From contig JAVTVY010025122.1 in NCBI GenBank assembly GCA_036873755.1, positions 43,085 to 107,084 of the forward strand: 64,000 bases of DNA. The letters run 5' to 3'. Positions 11,237 through 23,542 of the stretch are shown here, one piece after another. Position 1 is the stretch's first letter. The number at the start of each line of letters is the position of its first letter. Position numbers and translations under genes: made by a program. This DNA is from Hanleya hanleyi. Its lineage: Eukaryota; Mollusca; Polyplacophora; Lepidopleurida; Hanleyidae. The notes below the pieces were generated by a model. That model saw only the letters and a program-made list of their open reading frames with translations. It was not told where the DNA came from and did not search any database.

Positions 11237-12985
11237 ATTTTAAAGTCCCCGGGCGCGTTGCGGCGGGGGACAAATAGCTGCAGTGAATATATAAGACAAA
11301 GAAAACGTGTAAAAAAACTTGTACAATATCAATATGTGCTACAACGGCTGTGCACAGGAGCTCCTATACAAAGGACATATATTATGTGTGGACATAACAT
11401 AGTCTACTGATTTGGCATGTCCAGCGCTCGATATTTTTTCACCTGACTTTGTGTAACTTGAAACAAATCTCCGCCGAACACGTGAGAAACGACCTCAACC
11501 TCTGATCGCTCTTCTAGGGTGAGATTAACACGATGAATTTGATATAATAGATTTTCGCTAAACAAACATCGCCATTGAGCCGAATACGTGCTACTTGGGT
11601 CTTTATCTTATCGCTCCTTTCACTCAGGAAAATCATGTATACCGAGGTTCGCTTGTTTTTATTCATTCATTCAACCTGATCATATGTTCAAGAGGTTCAC
11701 AAGGGAGCATATTATAGGTCGGTAAATTGAGTGGCATACGCAAAAAATATATCTATATATGTTATTCATGTTTCTATGTTTCACAAACTCTCCGCTATTT
11801 TTACACCGTGTTTAAGAATAAGCAGACTATTGTTCTTTCTCTTCAGGCGAGCGGGCAGTCAGTTGCCCCCTCCCTGGTCACCCTCCTTCTTAACTGAACA
11901 TGAGGACATAATTCCCACACAAAATCTGAAAAATGTACATCAACATGGGAGATAGTTGCTCGACTCAGAAAGTTCTATATGTTATTCAACGTATGGACGC
12001 AGTAACGGTCATTTAATTTAGGATAGATACAGGCGTTATTGGGGATATATTCTGTTGCGATATTCCAACCTCTATGATTTTCCAAACTTGAATGTCTGCT
12101 CATTTTTAAAATTACAACACTTCCAAAGGACATTATCATACTCAAGGTGTAGTGATGTTGCACTACAGGGTGCAAAACTAGCTACACGATGTCGAAACTA
12201 TATAGTGTTTAAAATAAAACACCCGATGTAACAAAAATAGTTTTGTATTGTTGAGACCCCACATTTCGACACTTCACCCTAATACCACCGCCCCCCACCC
12301 TCGAAACTCTTGTTTTGAGTGCCTGTGGGTAGAATATTGTCACAGTTGTTAGCTTTTGTAACAGAAACATCAAAATCGACATGAAAGTGGTCCTGTGCAG
12401 ATAGAATAATATTAGAAGATGAACCACCTGCAACCCCTCCTGTACGGGCGTCTCCGCTTGATATAAATGTCTCCCTACAACTGCTTGTATTCCGCTCCCC
12501 TGAATATTTTCATAAACACTGGGTTAGAGAGATACAAATTCACACACTATATATCTCGGTCAATCTCTACTGCAAAACTAAGAAAAATTGTATTGCATGC
12601 TATCATGAAGTGACGTCATGTGGGCAAATATATGTTTGGCCTATTTTTTTATATATTTTTTTATATCTTAGAAAATTTCTGCTCAAACCCTGGTCAGTAA
12701 TTTGAAAAACATTTTTTCGAGATGAAATGAATTTCAGGCATTTTGAAATAGAAAATGCACGCTTTTGATAGAAATCGAAACTTGAACAGTTTCATTAAAT
12801 ATTTTGAATTTTCGTATACCATTCGAAAAAAACAAATAACGACAATGGCACATCTGCCTGATTGCGTGATCGTCAGAGCAAAGCATGACTGTGTTTTTAC
12901 CTCGAAAAACTATTCTCCAATTTACAGAACAGCTGTTCAGGGCTACTTTTAAGAAAAATAAAATAAAAATCAGGTAAAATAAATT
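11237..12985. other. Intergenic, mostly unassigned
   Basis: No gene recognised. Part of 11,490-11,650 resembles 53,860-53,960 (words like AACAAACA...CCCAATGAGCCG and TTATCGCT), so it probably belongs to the dispersed repeat family B described near 51.4 and 53.7 kb. The remainder is AT-rich unique-looking DNA. Confidence 0.4.
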
Positions 12986-13175
12986 CCCTAGATCCATATT
13001 ATGTTTCTGACGTCACTGTGACAACAAAAAGCGGGAAACGAAATTCCTTTCACATTTTTTGGTAGGACATTATCCAGATACATAAGTTTCAGCACGCTAG
13101 CCCAAGCGGTAGTGATATTCTCCAGTGGAGCGCAGCATAAATTGTTGGGGAAAGCGGGGAGGGGGGGCATTCGTT
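12986..13175 (+). repeat. Old fragment of the TTAA-type MITE family
   Basis: Words such as TGACGTCACTGTGAC, TTTCACATTTTTT, AAGTTTCAGCACGCTAGCCC and a following GGTAGTGATA...GGGGGGG run parallel to 46,915-47,045 in the intact element at 46,517. The ends are lost. Confidence 0.45.
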
Positions 13176-16100
13176 ATCACCAGCACTGGCCGTCACTTGA
13201 GGGTTGAAGGCTATGCACGCCTTGTTGGTCGTCTAAAAATAGCAAAAACGCTATGTTCCCTTCCCATAGTGCAATGCGAACCACCAGTAAACTTGTGCCT
13301 CACGCATGCTGTAAGTATAGGCACGGGCTGAAAATTGCTGAAAAAAATTATTCCAAAGTATTTTTTACATGATTTCGTCAGACTCCTTTCACTCTAGAAC
13401 AGTTCAGTGATATTTCAGGTCGCTGTCAGCTTCTGACGCTGTCTGGAAACAAACTTATGACGGTGATTTTCCAGAGGCCTATGTTGAAGGCATTGCTGTA
13501 TCTGAATCTTGCTCCTGAAAAGGGGGCAATAACTCCTCTTTTCTGCCACTTTCAGACGACCGGCAACTGATGTATTCACATTCCAATATTAACCTGCCTA
13601 CACAGAAGTACATTCATACCAATTTTGATTTTTCTATTCTAAAATCGGCGTAGATTTGAATAGTTTATTCAAAATGCATTATTACTAAAGGCAATTATTT
13701 ATTTCAACCGATTTTTCATCAAAATTCCTGTCCCCCAACTGCTGCTAAAGCTTGAGGAAAAGATCTTGTCCGATAATGAATACATGACGTCCGGATAGCG
13801 AGGTTACATAACATACACCTGTATACCATATACCGGTGTATATATTACAACCGACACGGTATTCCCCGTTCTCGAAAAGAGGTTAAAATAATGGCTAATC
13901 AATTTCACCCGATAGCAAACATTCATGATAAAGAACGAACTACCAATTTTGAAAATCAATTTCTCATATGGATATCATTGCTAAGTGTTTCCACACATAA
14001 ACAAATTATAAATGGTAAATCTATAGTGACCAACCCTCGCACATCACGAAATTTCTATGGTGTATATTCCACAATTTGTGAAAACAATCAAAATTATACA
14101 TTTCACAGTATTAGTATTGATATTAAGCTCCATCATAAGGATTTATTGAGTACACTTCATAAATGTATGCCATAAAATACCTACATTATTATCCATTTAA
14201 GTTAACCATGTGGTAAGGTGATAATGGGGATTTCCAGACGTGTTTATTTCAATATTTAACGGTTTAGGGACGATGTAAGTCTTTTACTCGGCCCTGTCCC
14301 ACATACAGGCGCCCTGGCCACCCATCGCACCATTGGTACCGTACCACACTTTCTCTTGTATGTGAACAGAGGGAAGATGTACACGTGTATGGCGAACTAC
14401 ATCGAGATGACATGAATCCTGTGTATAGTTTGCTTTCAAACGTGCATCTTCCGACCCTGTCTAAAAGGAGGGTATCATGTTCTCCTATATGAATAAACCC
14501 GGCACTATGACTGGAATGCGCCTCAGCAAACGGATTTTATTTTACATTGTTGTCCCGTGAAAGAAACGAGGACGATCGGAGAGGGCGTGACCGTCCACAG
14601 GGCCTAGCTAAAAATTATTTTCTTAAAACTGACGATATATTTTAGGGTTTACCTCTACACAAGTAATTTTTTCGGGGGCAATACATCGATGGAGGAGTCG
14701 CGTTTGTGAAATTTGCAACAATCAGTTGCTCTCTGAAAAGGCGACTCTCGTACGAAAACAGGAAGATATTTCAAATTAATAATACAAACGCAATTTAATG
14801 CACGGGCTTTTGATCCTCATGTCGGGATATTTATCAAGTGAGCAGCATTGAAGTGTTCTAATATTACGAGGATGCCTTCTCATATGTGTTATTAATCTCT
14901 GGAATATTTACAAAACGCGAATTTAATGAAAACTATTAAAGTGCCGTGCAGTTGGATTTTACCAAAGTTCGACTAAGCAGCTTTCAAGGAATTTACCATC
15001 AATACGGATTAGATGCGCTGCCTGCATATCTCCAAGCCTCCGAACACAGACAATCCAGTATACCGAGAAGAGCAATGATGCGCGACAGGATTTAACAAAT
15101 TCAACGCGTCTTCTTTTGTGTTCAAGTATCAAGTGTTGTAAAGTGAACTCAGTGCCATTAATTGTATCGCCGAGCTAATTTCAATAGGGGCGTGAAACAG
15201 TTATTGTGGACTTGGATGTGTACCGAACAGTGAAGAAATTGTTAACCACGGTTTACGACCATAACAGGTAAATATGACCAGTTTTTATTAAAGCCTCCCT
15301 ACAAACGGCGTCTTGTGCATTGACGTAAAATTTGTTTGCTATCTTAAATGCACACGCTATTTTGCCTCGTGTTGACATTGTCGGTCTCATGTCATTTTAC
15401 AGTTATTTGGTACGCCTCCATTACGAATACTCTATATAACAAATATGGTAGGGTTCCATACTACTAGTTTTACCAGCTGTTATATAATTCGAGAAAATCT
15501 AACACTGCTTAATAATATTTAACTTCAACGATATTTTATGAGTCAATGCGTAACTTGCGCAATAATATATCGCCAATCCACGGCTCTGATTCTCACTTCC
15601 GGTTCATACACTGCCTGTATATCACAAGTCAGTCATTCTGATGACATTATTGTCAAATATGCACATATTGCTAGGAATTTGAGAAATCATATCACAGTTA
15701 ACGTTTACCAAGGTGGGGGCCCGTTCCCAAGTATCGTAATCTTCACGTAGATATATAATCAAGTTGCTTACCCCCATTCAGTTCAGTACACTATGAGAGT
15801 TTGCAAGTTTGGCTTCCTCCTTTACCAAGGGAATGTCAAATTTTTCCACATGTTTTATTACCATATCGTGACAGTTGAAAATGGATCAAAATACTACCAG
15901 CGGTAAAAATACACCCATTAAAATCAACATAATATAATAATCTTAGAATATTCTCTCATGTTTGACGTGACGATGACGTCGTCAAATTAGTCGACATATC
16001 CCTTTTCAAATCGCATAAATCAGACGTGAAAGGTTGGTTGTTTGATATTCAATATGACTTTTTGTTTCAAAATAAATATTTGAATGTTAAACTATTGAGA

Positions 16101-17183
16101 ATGTGATCTGCTCTAGAAGGTAGGTGCGGACAAAGATAGTGTGAGTGCAAATTATGACGCAACTGCTGATGTATATGACGACAATGATAAGACAAGTACA
16201 TACCTGTATGATAAATGTCCAGTCTCAATTAAGCCACACCTACACCCATATATACAGCATGTACTGGCATTAAGCAAACTTTATTGTACAGAACTATATG
16301 GACCTGAGACTGAACACACTGAATAAACAGGCTGAATGAACTACCGCTGAACTGAACTGACTCCAGTTATTCATTGAGATCACGCCCATATCTGATGTCT
16401 TATTGACTCACGGCAGACTTGGGACCGATGATTTGAATAGGTTGATAGAAAGAATTAAATTCGGGCCAGGGAAGAAAAGAAGGACTCGAGCAAGGCCGAT
16501 CCACAAAAGTGTACACATCCAGAGACTGGTAAAAGTAAGTCACAAAAGTTTATATTAGTTCATACATTGCATAACCACAACCAGATCAAATCCATTTCCA
16601 ATTAAAACCGACAAATCGATTAAAATATATGTTAGCCTATTTGGATAAAATACGCTTAATGGAATGTGAAAATGTGCAGAAAGCTCAATAGTAACTAGAC
16701 AGATGCCTTAATTGTAGCAATGTACAGAAAAGTCAATACTAAACAGACATATGTTATTGTCTCTCACTAGGCAAGAAGGTGCATATATCAGTATAACAAC
16801 ATGCAATCTAATTTGGTAATATTATTAACGTTTATTGTGTACATGAACACGGTCTCTAAATAAATACTGAATAAATACAATGTACAAAAAAGTTCAATAC
16901 TTTATTTTCTTTCACTAGGCAGGTACAGAAATGTTACTTCCCCGAAGCTTCGAGACTATAGAGTAAATACTAGAACAAAAATATTTACATATATCAATAT
17001 AGGGTTGTTCAAGTCAGTAATATTCGCCTCTGACTAACGTTTATTTCGCACATGAACACTGACGCCAAAGAAATTGATTACAGATCTTTTACAGCAACAT
17101 TACTCTTCGCGTTGGGTATATCCCAATTAAGCAGCATACTCCATATATAAAATCTAGTTTATGTCTGTCAATTGATTGCTATT
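13176..17183. other. Intergenic, no gene recognised
   Basis: AT-rich sequence with only short ORFs and no domain I know. The word pair ACTAAACAGACA...CTAGGCA(G/A)G...GGTGCA at about 16,735-16,790 and a related one near 16,905 recur at 22,815-22,880, pointing to an old dispersed repeat. The ORF at 16,141-16,326 has no recognisable family. Confidence 0.4.
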
Positions 17184-17368
17184 TGGGACTGTTGGTTTTA
17201 ACGACGGCAGTTCCGAATAGCAGAAAGGTGGACAATGGGACAATGGGCTGTTGGTTTTAGCGACAGCAGTTCCGAACAACAGAAAGGTGTACAATGGGAC
17301 AATGGACTGTTGGTTTTAGCGACAGCATTTCCGAACAATTATTATTATTATTAATAATAATAATAATA
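17184..17368 (+). repeat. 59-bp tandem repeat (2.6 units) followed by an ATT/AAT microsatellite
   Basis: Units begin GGGACTGTTGGTTTTA, GGGCTGTTGGTTTTAG and GGACTGTTGGTTTTAG and share CAGTTCCGAA and GACAATGGGACAAT. Right after the last partial unit comes (ATT)n switching to (AAT)n, a self-complementary run. Confidence 0.8.
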
Positions 17369-17569
17369 AGAAATTAGACTGAACCTTTACAGAAATTCAT
17401 CGATTGGCTGAATTAACTCTGAATTTTCCTTACAATCCAATGAATACACCAGATTTTCATTGAAAAGTTTAATTAACCAATAAAATTTTAAATCTGGAAG
17501 ATATCCCATGATGCTCTGCTGTTTCTAAAAAAACATCATTCATTTGTAATTTCTTTGAAAAAAAAGAAT

Positions 17570-17705
17570 ACTTATCAGTGATAAGGATTCTACGAAAGTG
17601 ACATGAATATGGTGTCTTGTCATCACAGAAGAATGTGAAGCGCTTCTCTCTGACAAGAAATCAACAGGATTCACTATACCTGTAAACCAAAATGGAACCG
17701 AATAT
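17570..17705 (+). repeat. Family A tail fragment, strongly diverged
   Basis: Order of words (ATCAGTGATAAGGATTC, GGTGTCTTGTCATCA, GAAGCGCTTCTCTCTGACAA) follows the family tail, with many changes. Confidence 0.4.
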
Positions 17706-17877
17706 GTGGAGATGTAAAATTATTTCTTGATCATAATAGCGGTTATATCAAAATATAATCATAATTCTCAAGTCAAATATGGGAAACGCAGCTTTTGAAA
17801 CTTGCCAGATAGGAAAGTAGTTTGAATATAATCCATGAGGACATAAGTTATGGGACCTTGACCTGTTTAGAATTTTC

Positions 17878-18668
17878 CCTTCAGGAAATTAGCCCTTCGG
17901 ACATTTCAGCCCTTCAGGACATTAGCACTTCGGCTTATTTGAATTCTAGAGAAAAGCCCTTCAGCATATAAATTTAATGGTATATTCCAAGTAAAAATGG
18001 GGAAAACAATGATTTTTGCCAGAGGTTATTTTTATTAAATATAGAACAGTATAGACTATATATGTACCAAGGATGACGCATGTTAGAAATATGTTTTTGC
18101 ACAATAACTATAACAATGATATAACTATGATATAACTAGGATATAACTGTGATATAGCTATAACATCAAAAATTGCATCATGACCATAACTAAAAAGTGA
18201 GAAGGATGTTAAATTATAATAGTCAAATTGTTATCATTTTCTCCATTTTTATTATAACATAAAAATTTGCATCATGACAAAATCTAGAAAGTGGAAATAA
18301 TTTTAAATTATAATAGTTATAATTGTTATCATTTTCTCCATTTTTCATTTACTCGTCAAAAATTGCATCATGATCAACACTAAAAAGTGAGATGAATTTA
18401 AAATTATAATAGTTATAATTTAGTTAGCATTTTCCCCATTTTTTATTATAATAATTTTGCAAAAACATACCTGTAACATGCATCATCCTTGGTACATATA
18501 TAGTCTATAATGATCTATATTTAATAAAAAAAATAACGTCATTGTTACTTTCATTTTTCATTGGCATATACCATTTAATTTATATGATGAAGTGCTGTCC
18601 AGAGTTTAAGTAAGCCGAAGGGCTGATGTCTGAAGGGCTAATGCCCTGGAAGGATTTTGTCCTGAAGG
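17878..18668. mobile_element. 791-bp foldback element with ~220-bp inverted repeats
   Basis: The outer ends are CCTTCAGG and CCTGAAGG, and the arms (about 17,878-18,100 and 18,450-18,668) are reverse complements along their length, including the GCCCTTCGG and ATGTACCAAGGATGA words. The core, 18,115-18,440, holds about three copies of an 87-bp AT-rich unit with AAAATTGCATCATGA and TTATCATTTTCTCC. No ORF. This is the structure of a non-autonomous foldback or MITE-type DNA element; family unknown. Confidence 0.7.
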
Positions 18669-18894
18669 TTTTTTTCTGTGCTCTATGTATAACAAAATAA
18701 AAGCAAAATGATGGAGTGACAGCAAAGGATGAACAGCAGCACCAATGTAAACTTCTTCTTTACCTTTCATCGTCTCAGCCATCATTGATTGCAAAAATAG
18801 ACACTGTTAAAATGCTTGATGAGGAACTGGATTAGATTATTGAAATTGTGTATACACACGTGGTCTTATCACGTTTCAAAGGCAATATTTAGAT

Positions 18895-19090
18895 TTCTTT
18901 TAAAGGATGTGATTCTAGACGTCCGATCCGACTCTCAGTATCCAGCAGTCGTCCACAAAATAATTTCCGCGCTAATAATCGAAAGAACCTTTTCACGAGA
19001 CAGCTAGCATAAATTTCAAATATGCCTGAAATAATAACAAACAAATAAACTGGTTTGCCACAAGAGAGGAGCGGTCAACAATTTTCAAAG
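18895..19090 (-). repeat. Family A tail fragment
   Basis: On the minus strand: GTTGACCGCTCCTCTCTTGT, then the AATTATTTTGTGGACGACTG and GACGTCTAGAA end region of the family tail. It is diverged. Confidence 0.5.
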
Positions 19091-19324
19091 ATAAAACAAT
19101 TTAACATTTATAATGGACTTTATTCCTTTGTTCACCGTTTGCTAGTATCTAACCACATTGAGATGTTGTTTGAAAGTACACCATTGATCAAATGTAAATC
19201 AAGCTAAGTAAGTATACGATATTGAAATGCTTTCTCCAATCGCTGTTAAATGAATATATACATGTAGGGTCAAATAACTCATGCGGAAATTAGAGAAACC
19301 ATTCCATATTTATACCAACTGCTG

Positions 19325-19415
19325 AAACGTTCAGTGTGTGGAAACGCAATTTTCCATTTCCGGAAACCTATTGGAAACTGTAGGTCCCCGGCGAGTTTCC
19401 GGAATTGGGAACCTG
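19325..19415. mobile_element. Short palindromic GGAAAC MITE, relative of 28,039-28,139
   Basis: Contains CCGGAAACCTATTGGAAACTG and the reverse-reading GAGTTTCCGGAATTGGGAAC, the same two arms as the element in the host gene intron at 28.0 kb. It is older and more degraded. Confidence 0.5.
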
Positions 19416-20194
19416 ATTATGACTGAAGTTATGTGAAGCTGAATGAGGGGCGTTGAGTTTAAATTGCCGCTGATCAAACGGGTTTTCACTGCCAAGTTTA
19501 ATAAACTGTCAGTTTTATCACATTGTAAACAGTCGAGTGTTTATGAGAGGCTACTGATCTATTCGAATATGGTTTATATGCAGGTTGATATCATTAAATT
19601 TAACTAAGAAAGACGGTGGAGGATATTTAGAGACCAGTCGTGTTCTTGAAGATTGCATAGAATGCACCAAATATTGTAATAGCTCCATCCATGTAATCTG
19701 GTTATACTTCGTAAGCGTCTAACATAGTGCTTACATTGTTATATGTATGTCTGTGCCTATGTATACTTATATCTGTCCCACATTAAGATAAGCTTTTATT
19801 GTCAGACAGTGGAGAGAAAACTCTAAGAAGGAAGCGTAAACCACAAGGACTACCCGATCGCAACCCTTTTTCAATAGACTCATCTGGCGAGAGCCATAGG
19901 CCCATTGTCGTCCTTGGGTTACACACGTGAGTTCAGTAATGTTCAATATGATTTTATTTACAGTGGCTTTCCTTAATTATGGTATATGTGTGTAACTATG
20001 TAACTATCACAGCGTCTTCCGTGGATATTACAAATGTATGTAGGTTTACTGTCTTCGTGGAAAATTTACCGCACGACATAGGGTATTACGGGTTAGTTTT
20101 TCTGGGTATTCTTGCATATACCATGCTTACCCCAGCCGGTGCGCTTGATGCTCATCCGTTAACAGCAGATGAGTTACTTATTTGAGACGAAATG
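19416..20194. other. Intergenic, nothing recognised
   Basis: Includes a 68-codon ORF (19,979-20,185) with some hydrophobic residues but no recognisable domain, exon signals or family. Not called as a gene. Confidence 0.35.
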
Positions 20195-20312
20195 TTATCG
20201 CTGCTGCCGAGCTAAAATAACTAATTGCGCTTGAGCTGGTGCTAGGGGCCGTGTGGTTACTTCATAGTTTCCACGTGAAAACTGAAATAAAAGCGTGACT
20301 GAGATATCAAGG
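20195..20312 (+). repeat. Family A tail fragment
   Basis: Reads GGTGCTAGGGGCCGTGTGG and then AAATAAAAGCGTGACTGAGAT, as in the start of the family tail. Confidence 0.55.
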
Positions 20313-22254
20313 CTCCGTCGTAGAATCCTCCGTATTCTATTCTAAATGTGAGTTGCCGGGAGAGGCTTTCCTGTGGAGTTATATGACTGCTCTAGACGTC
20401 GTCAATTTCCCCCACCTCATACATATCTTACCAGTTTGTGCATATGTGTGGATGACGCTTAAATATCTATACATATGTTTGTGAACATGTGCAGAGACCA
20501 CTAATCCATGTATGATTTCAATAATGTGCATCATGATTCCTTTCACAATAGCCTTTTGGAAAGATGGGTTATGTGTGACCAACGCATAGCCATAGGTAAA
20601 GTCCTGGATTTTGTCTTTAAATGAAGTTTCGTTGTACATTTGTGGGGGTAACTCGATTTTTATTTTAACAGTTTTCTCTTTTCACATGTAAATGTTCTCA
20701 TGTTATTTAGGAATTTTACAAAACAGATGATTTTCATTCATTTAACCTTGAACAGGGAGAGAGATAAATATACCAGTATTCAGTATTTTATGTATTACTT
20801 GTTAACCGGATGTCTCAATTCCGCTTCTCCACTTGCTGCTGACAACAATGTACATCACTCCTATTTCTCCCATGTTAAATTGTCATTTAGGATGTCTCAT
20901 TCCAAAACATGGCACGTTTCACTCTGAATCGAGACAAACTGAAAGTCTGGCCTCGTTATGGAGAGTTATCTCCCTTTTCAATATTTGTAACGAATTTCCT
21001 GATTAGTGTGCAACAGAAAACGGTAGATATTTTGCATGTGAAGAAGGAATACCAATGTAACTACTGGGGTAAACATAAAGTTGCCCGCAAAAGTTTGTAC
21101 GAAAGGCCCATTCCTGAGACTTGGTCCGTGGGATTCTTGGGGTGTTAGGCCTGTGCATAAGTGTGAATGCCATTCGCATGCAGGTATGTGGACACGTGTG
21201 AAGATTACTCAATCATCATAGACACATGTATGTACCAGTTCGGAAAATGTTGGTAATGTCATGGACCTTGCGTTACCAAACTTTTTCTCTGGAAATATTT
21301 TTTCAGTTTATTTCATTAATGTGTAGCACCTAAAATTAGATGAACATTCGTTTTATTTCATCCAGTGCAGATTAACGTCTATGGGCGATTTCTCGATGAA
21401 ATAGTCCGTTTGTCAGTTCCTCTGTGGATCCACATCAGCTCACACACAGAGGGCGGCCCAGATAGAACGAGTGTACTTCTCCGGGTGTGTAAAACGGGAT
21501 GCACTCGCGACTGATCGGCCTATTCCGTGGAAGTCCTAGTATCTCGCGCATTAATGGTGTTTCGGCTGACCTAGTCCTAGTTGTATTTCCCCCTTATCAG
21601 GGGATAAAATATATATTCAAGTGCAATGGATATTCCCTTGATTCTGCCCGCGAAGGATCTCTTCTAATGTGGTGTGTTTCTCCTGTTTTTTTTTGTCTTC
21701 GCGAGCTGATCTCCATGGTAACGGAAGTCATACAGCTGCTCGGCCTTTCGGCGTGATACTGTGCTTTCAACATGGATGCCAATATGGATTCCTATCAGTG
21801 CGATACGAGGTACTAATGTCCCACATTATCCGAGACCGTGTCGAGTGCAAAAGGATGCTGTTCATACGAAAACGGATGAAAATATATTAAACACACATTT
21901 CCTAGTTCACCTAGTTCACAGTTTCACACATTTTCTAATTATCCTCGTTCTTTTCCACAAGAATCTAGGCCACACATGCCTCGTGATCCTCACTCGTTCG
22001 GACTGCGCCCCCTGTTTATGTGCTCTCGCGTAACGATCGGGAAGTGGCCAGCATCACACTAGAAAATTATTGCATAGTAATGTTTCCGTTCTTATTTCGC
22101 CATTAGTAATCAAGGTATCAAGAAACGGCTCTAGCCACATCTCATACCTTGGATTTTTTCCACTTTGCGTACCGCTCTTGCGCATCCGGTCCTATTGGTC
22201 ACCTTAGTTTAGTAATTGTATCAGTGTCCAGGTGAGCTAATCACCGATATTTTG
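20313..22254. other. Intergenic, nothing recognised
   Basis: Several overlapping short ORFs on both strands, none with a domain I can name or with plausible exon borders. Confidence 0.4.
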
Positions 22255-22380
22255 ATGTCAGTAGTTAGTGACACCCAGAAAAATAGCCATAGCCATCACC
22301 AAAGACGACAGTATCACCAGACAAGTGATAATTTAAAGCCATCACCTTATTACATGATCACCTTTGTGCTTACAGTTTCA
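22255..22380. repeat. Fragment related to the 2,789-3,062 element
   Basis: Contains CACCCAGAAAAATAGCC followed by repeated ATCACC words and ATGATCACCTTTG, matching the terminal and internal words of the 274-bp element. Confidence 0.45.
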
Positions 22381-22789
22381 GCAATAGTTTGGCTAAAATA
22401 AATAAAAAAATATGAGGTAAAAACAGGGGTTCACCATACCATCTGTAACATTCGAATATGCATCCGGTACCATTTAGTTCGTAGGAAATTGATCACGTTT
22501 CCGTGCTTAGAGCTCATTAGACTTGATTCTCAAAGCCATGTTCTTCAATTTTCTTCCTTATGATGTAGAAATATGAAATATGAAGTAAAAATAAAAAACC
22601 ATACTTTAAAAAAAATTCAGCCTTTTCCGCCCTATGTGCGGGAGGGGTTGAAAGTGGGGAATTGGACCGGAAATAGGAAATATTCTTATGGTTCATCTTC
22701 AGTGCATTCATAAAGTTGCTGTTTGGAGCGTAATGAATACAGGTCAAGTTTCGGAAGCACTGCAAGCATCATCTTTTGCCCACCTTATA

Positions 22790-23095
22790 TTATGTGCCGC
22801 CCAGTATAAATAATGCCCAGTACTAAACAGACACAGACAGGTGTTAAGTTTCTTCCCTAGGCAGGGAGGTGCAGATATATTACTTTCCTGAAGCGTGAAT
22901 GATGCCATTGAAAACCTTTGACCACTTCTGTTTTGTAGGAAATCAAATTGTGTTTTTATAATATTTATTTCATACACATTTGGAAGTAGTGTTAACTGTC
23001 ATATGAGATAGGTCTTTCGGTTATTGACGAGGAAATTCTTCAATGAACGACGTTGAATATTGAATGTTGGATCTGACGCTTGCTATATTATATGC
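22790..23095 (+). repeat. Family A tail, diverged, upstream of the host gene
   Basis: Carries GATGCCATTGAAAACCTTTG, CACTTCTGTTTTGTAGGAAA and ends at GGATCTGACGCTTGC, in family order, preceded by the CTAAACAGACA...CTAGGCAGGGAGGTGCA block also seen near 16.75 kb. Confidence 0.5.
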
Positions 23096-23487
23096 ATGCT
23101 TGGATTTTTTGTATTGCGGAAGAAGACATTTTCTATCTCTAATGGCTGAACACTAAGTGTCGAATGCTCTGGCACCTTTATCTATGTAGAGAACATGAAC
23201 ATATATTTGTTATTAACACTCTAGTGTCACTAAACTCTGTGAAATAATTCGACCGATCAAAATATTTGTTGCGAATACTGGTTTTAATTTCTCTGCAAAA
23301 TGTGAGTGGAGAAACACTTGAAAGCATTCTGGTATGACTTTTATTCTTGACTGCGAAATGGCAAGATAATTGCTGGGAATGTTTTGGCAATTATCAACAT
23401 ATGCAAACACAATACCTTCCTCGATACGCAGGGTACAGTGCGACTGATAACTATTGATAATTGTGTTTTCATTTTTTTTAACAGATA

Positions 23488-23542
23488 ATGAAAGGACTAT
23501 CGAGCATAGCGTTACTAGCCGTCTTAGTGACATACTGCTCCG
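23488..23542 (+). CDS. Exon 1 coding part: start codon and signal peptide
   Basis: ATG at 23,488 opens MKGLSSIALLAVLVTYCSG, a standard secretory signal with a Lys in the n-region, a hydrophobic core and small residues before the likely cleavage site. The donor is G|GTAAGC (phase 1). The acceptor just upstream shows that the 5' UTR continues in an exon I cannot place. Confidence 0.8.

Noticed and set aside
9311..11410. Series of similar 62-110 codon plus-strand ORFs (GTRPSGATYRR, KRRLVAKN words), possibly a gene family
   Set aside because: They follow the satellite period, share the same stop at LAET, change frame with monomer length and lie in a tandem array with no start or splice context.
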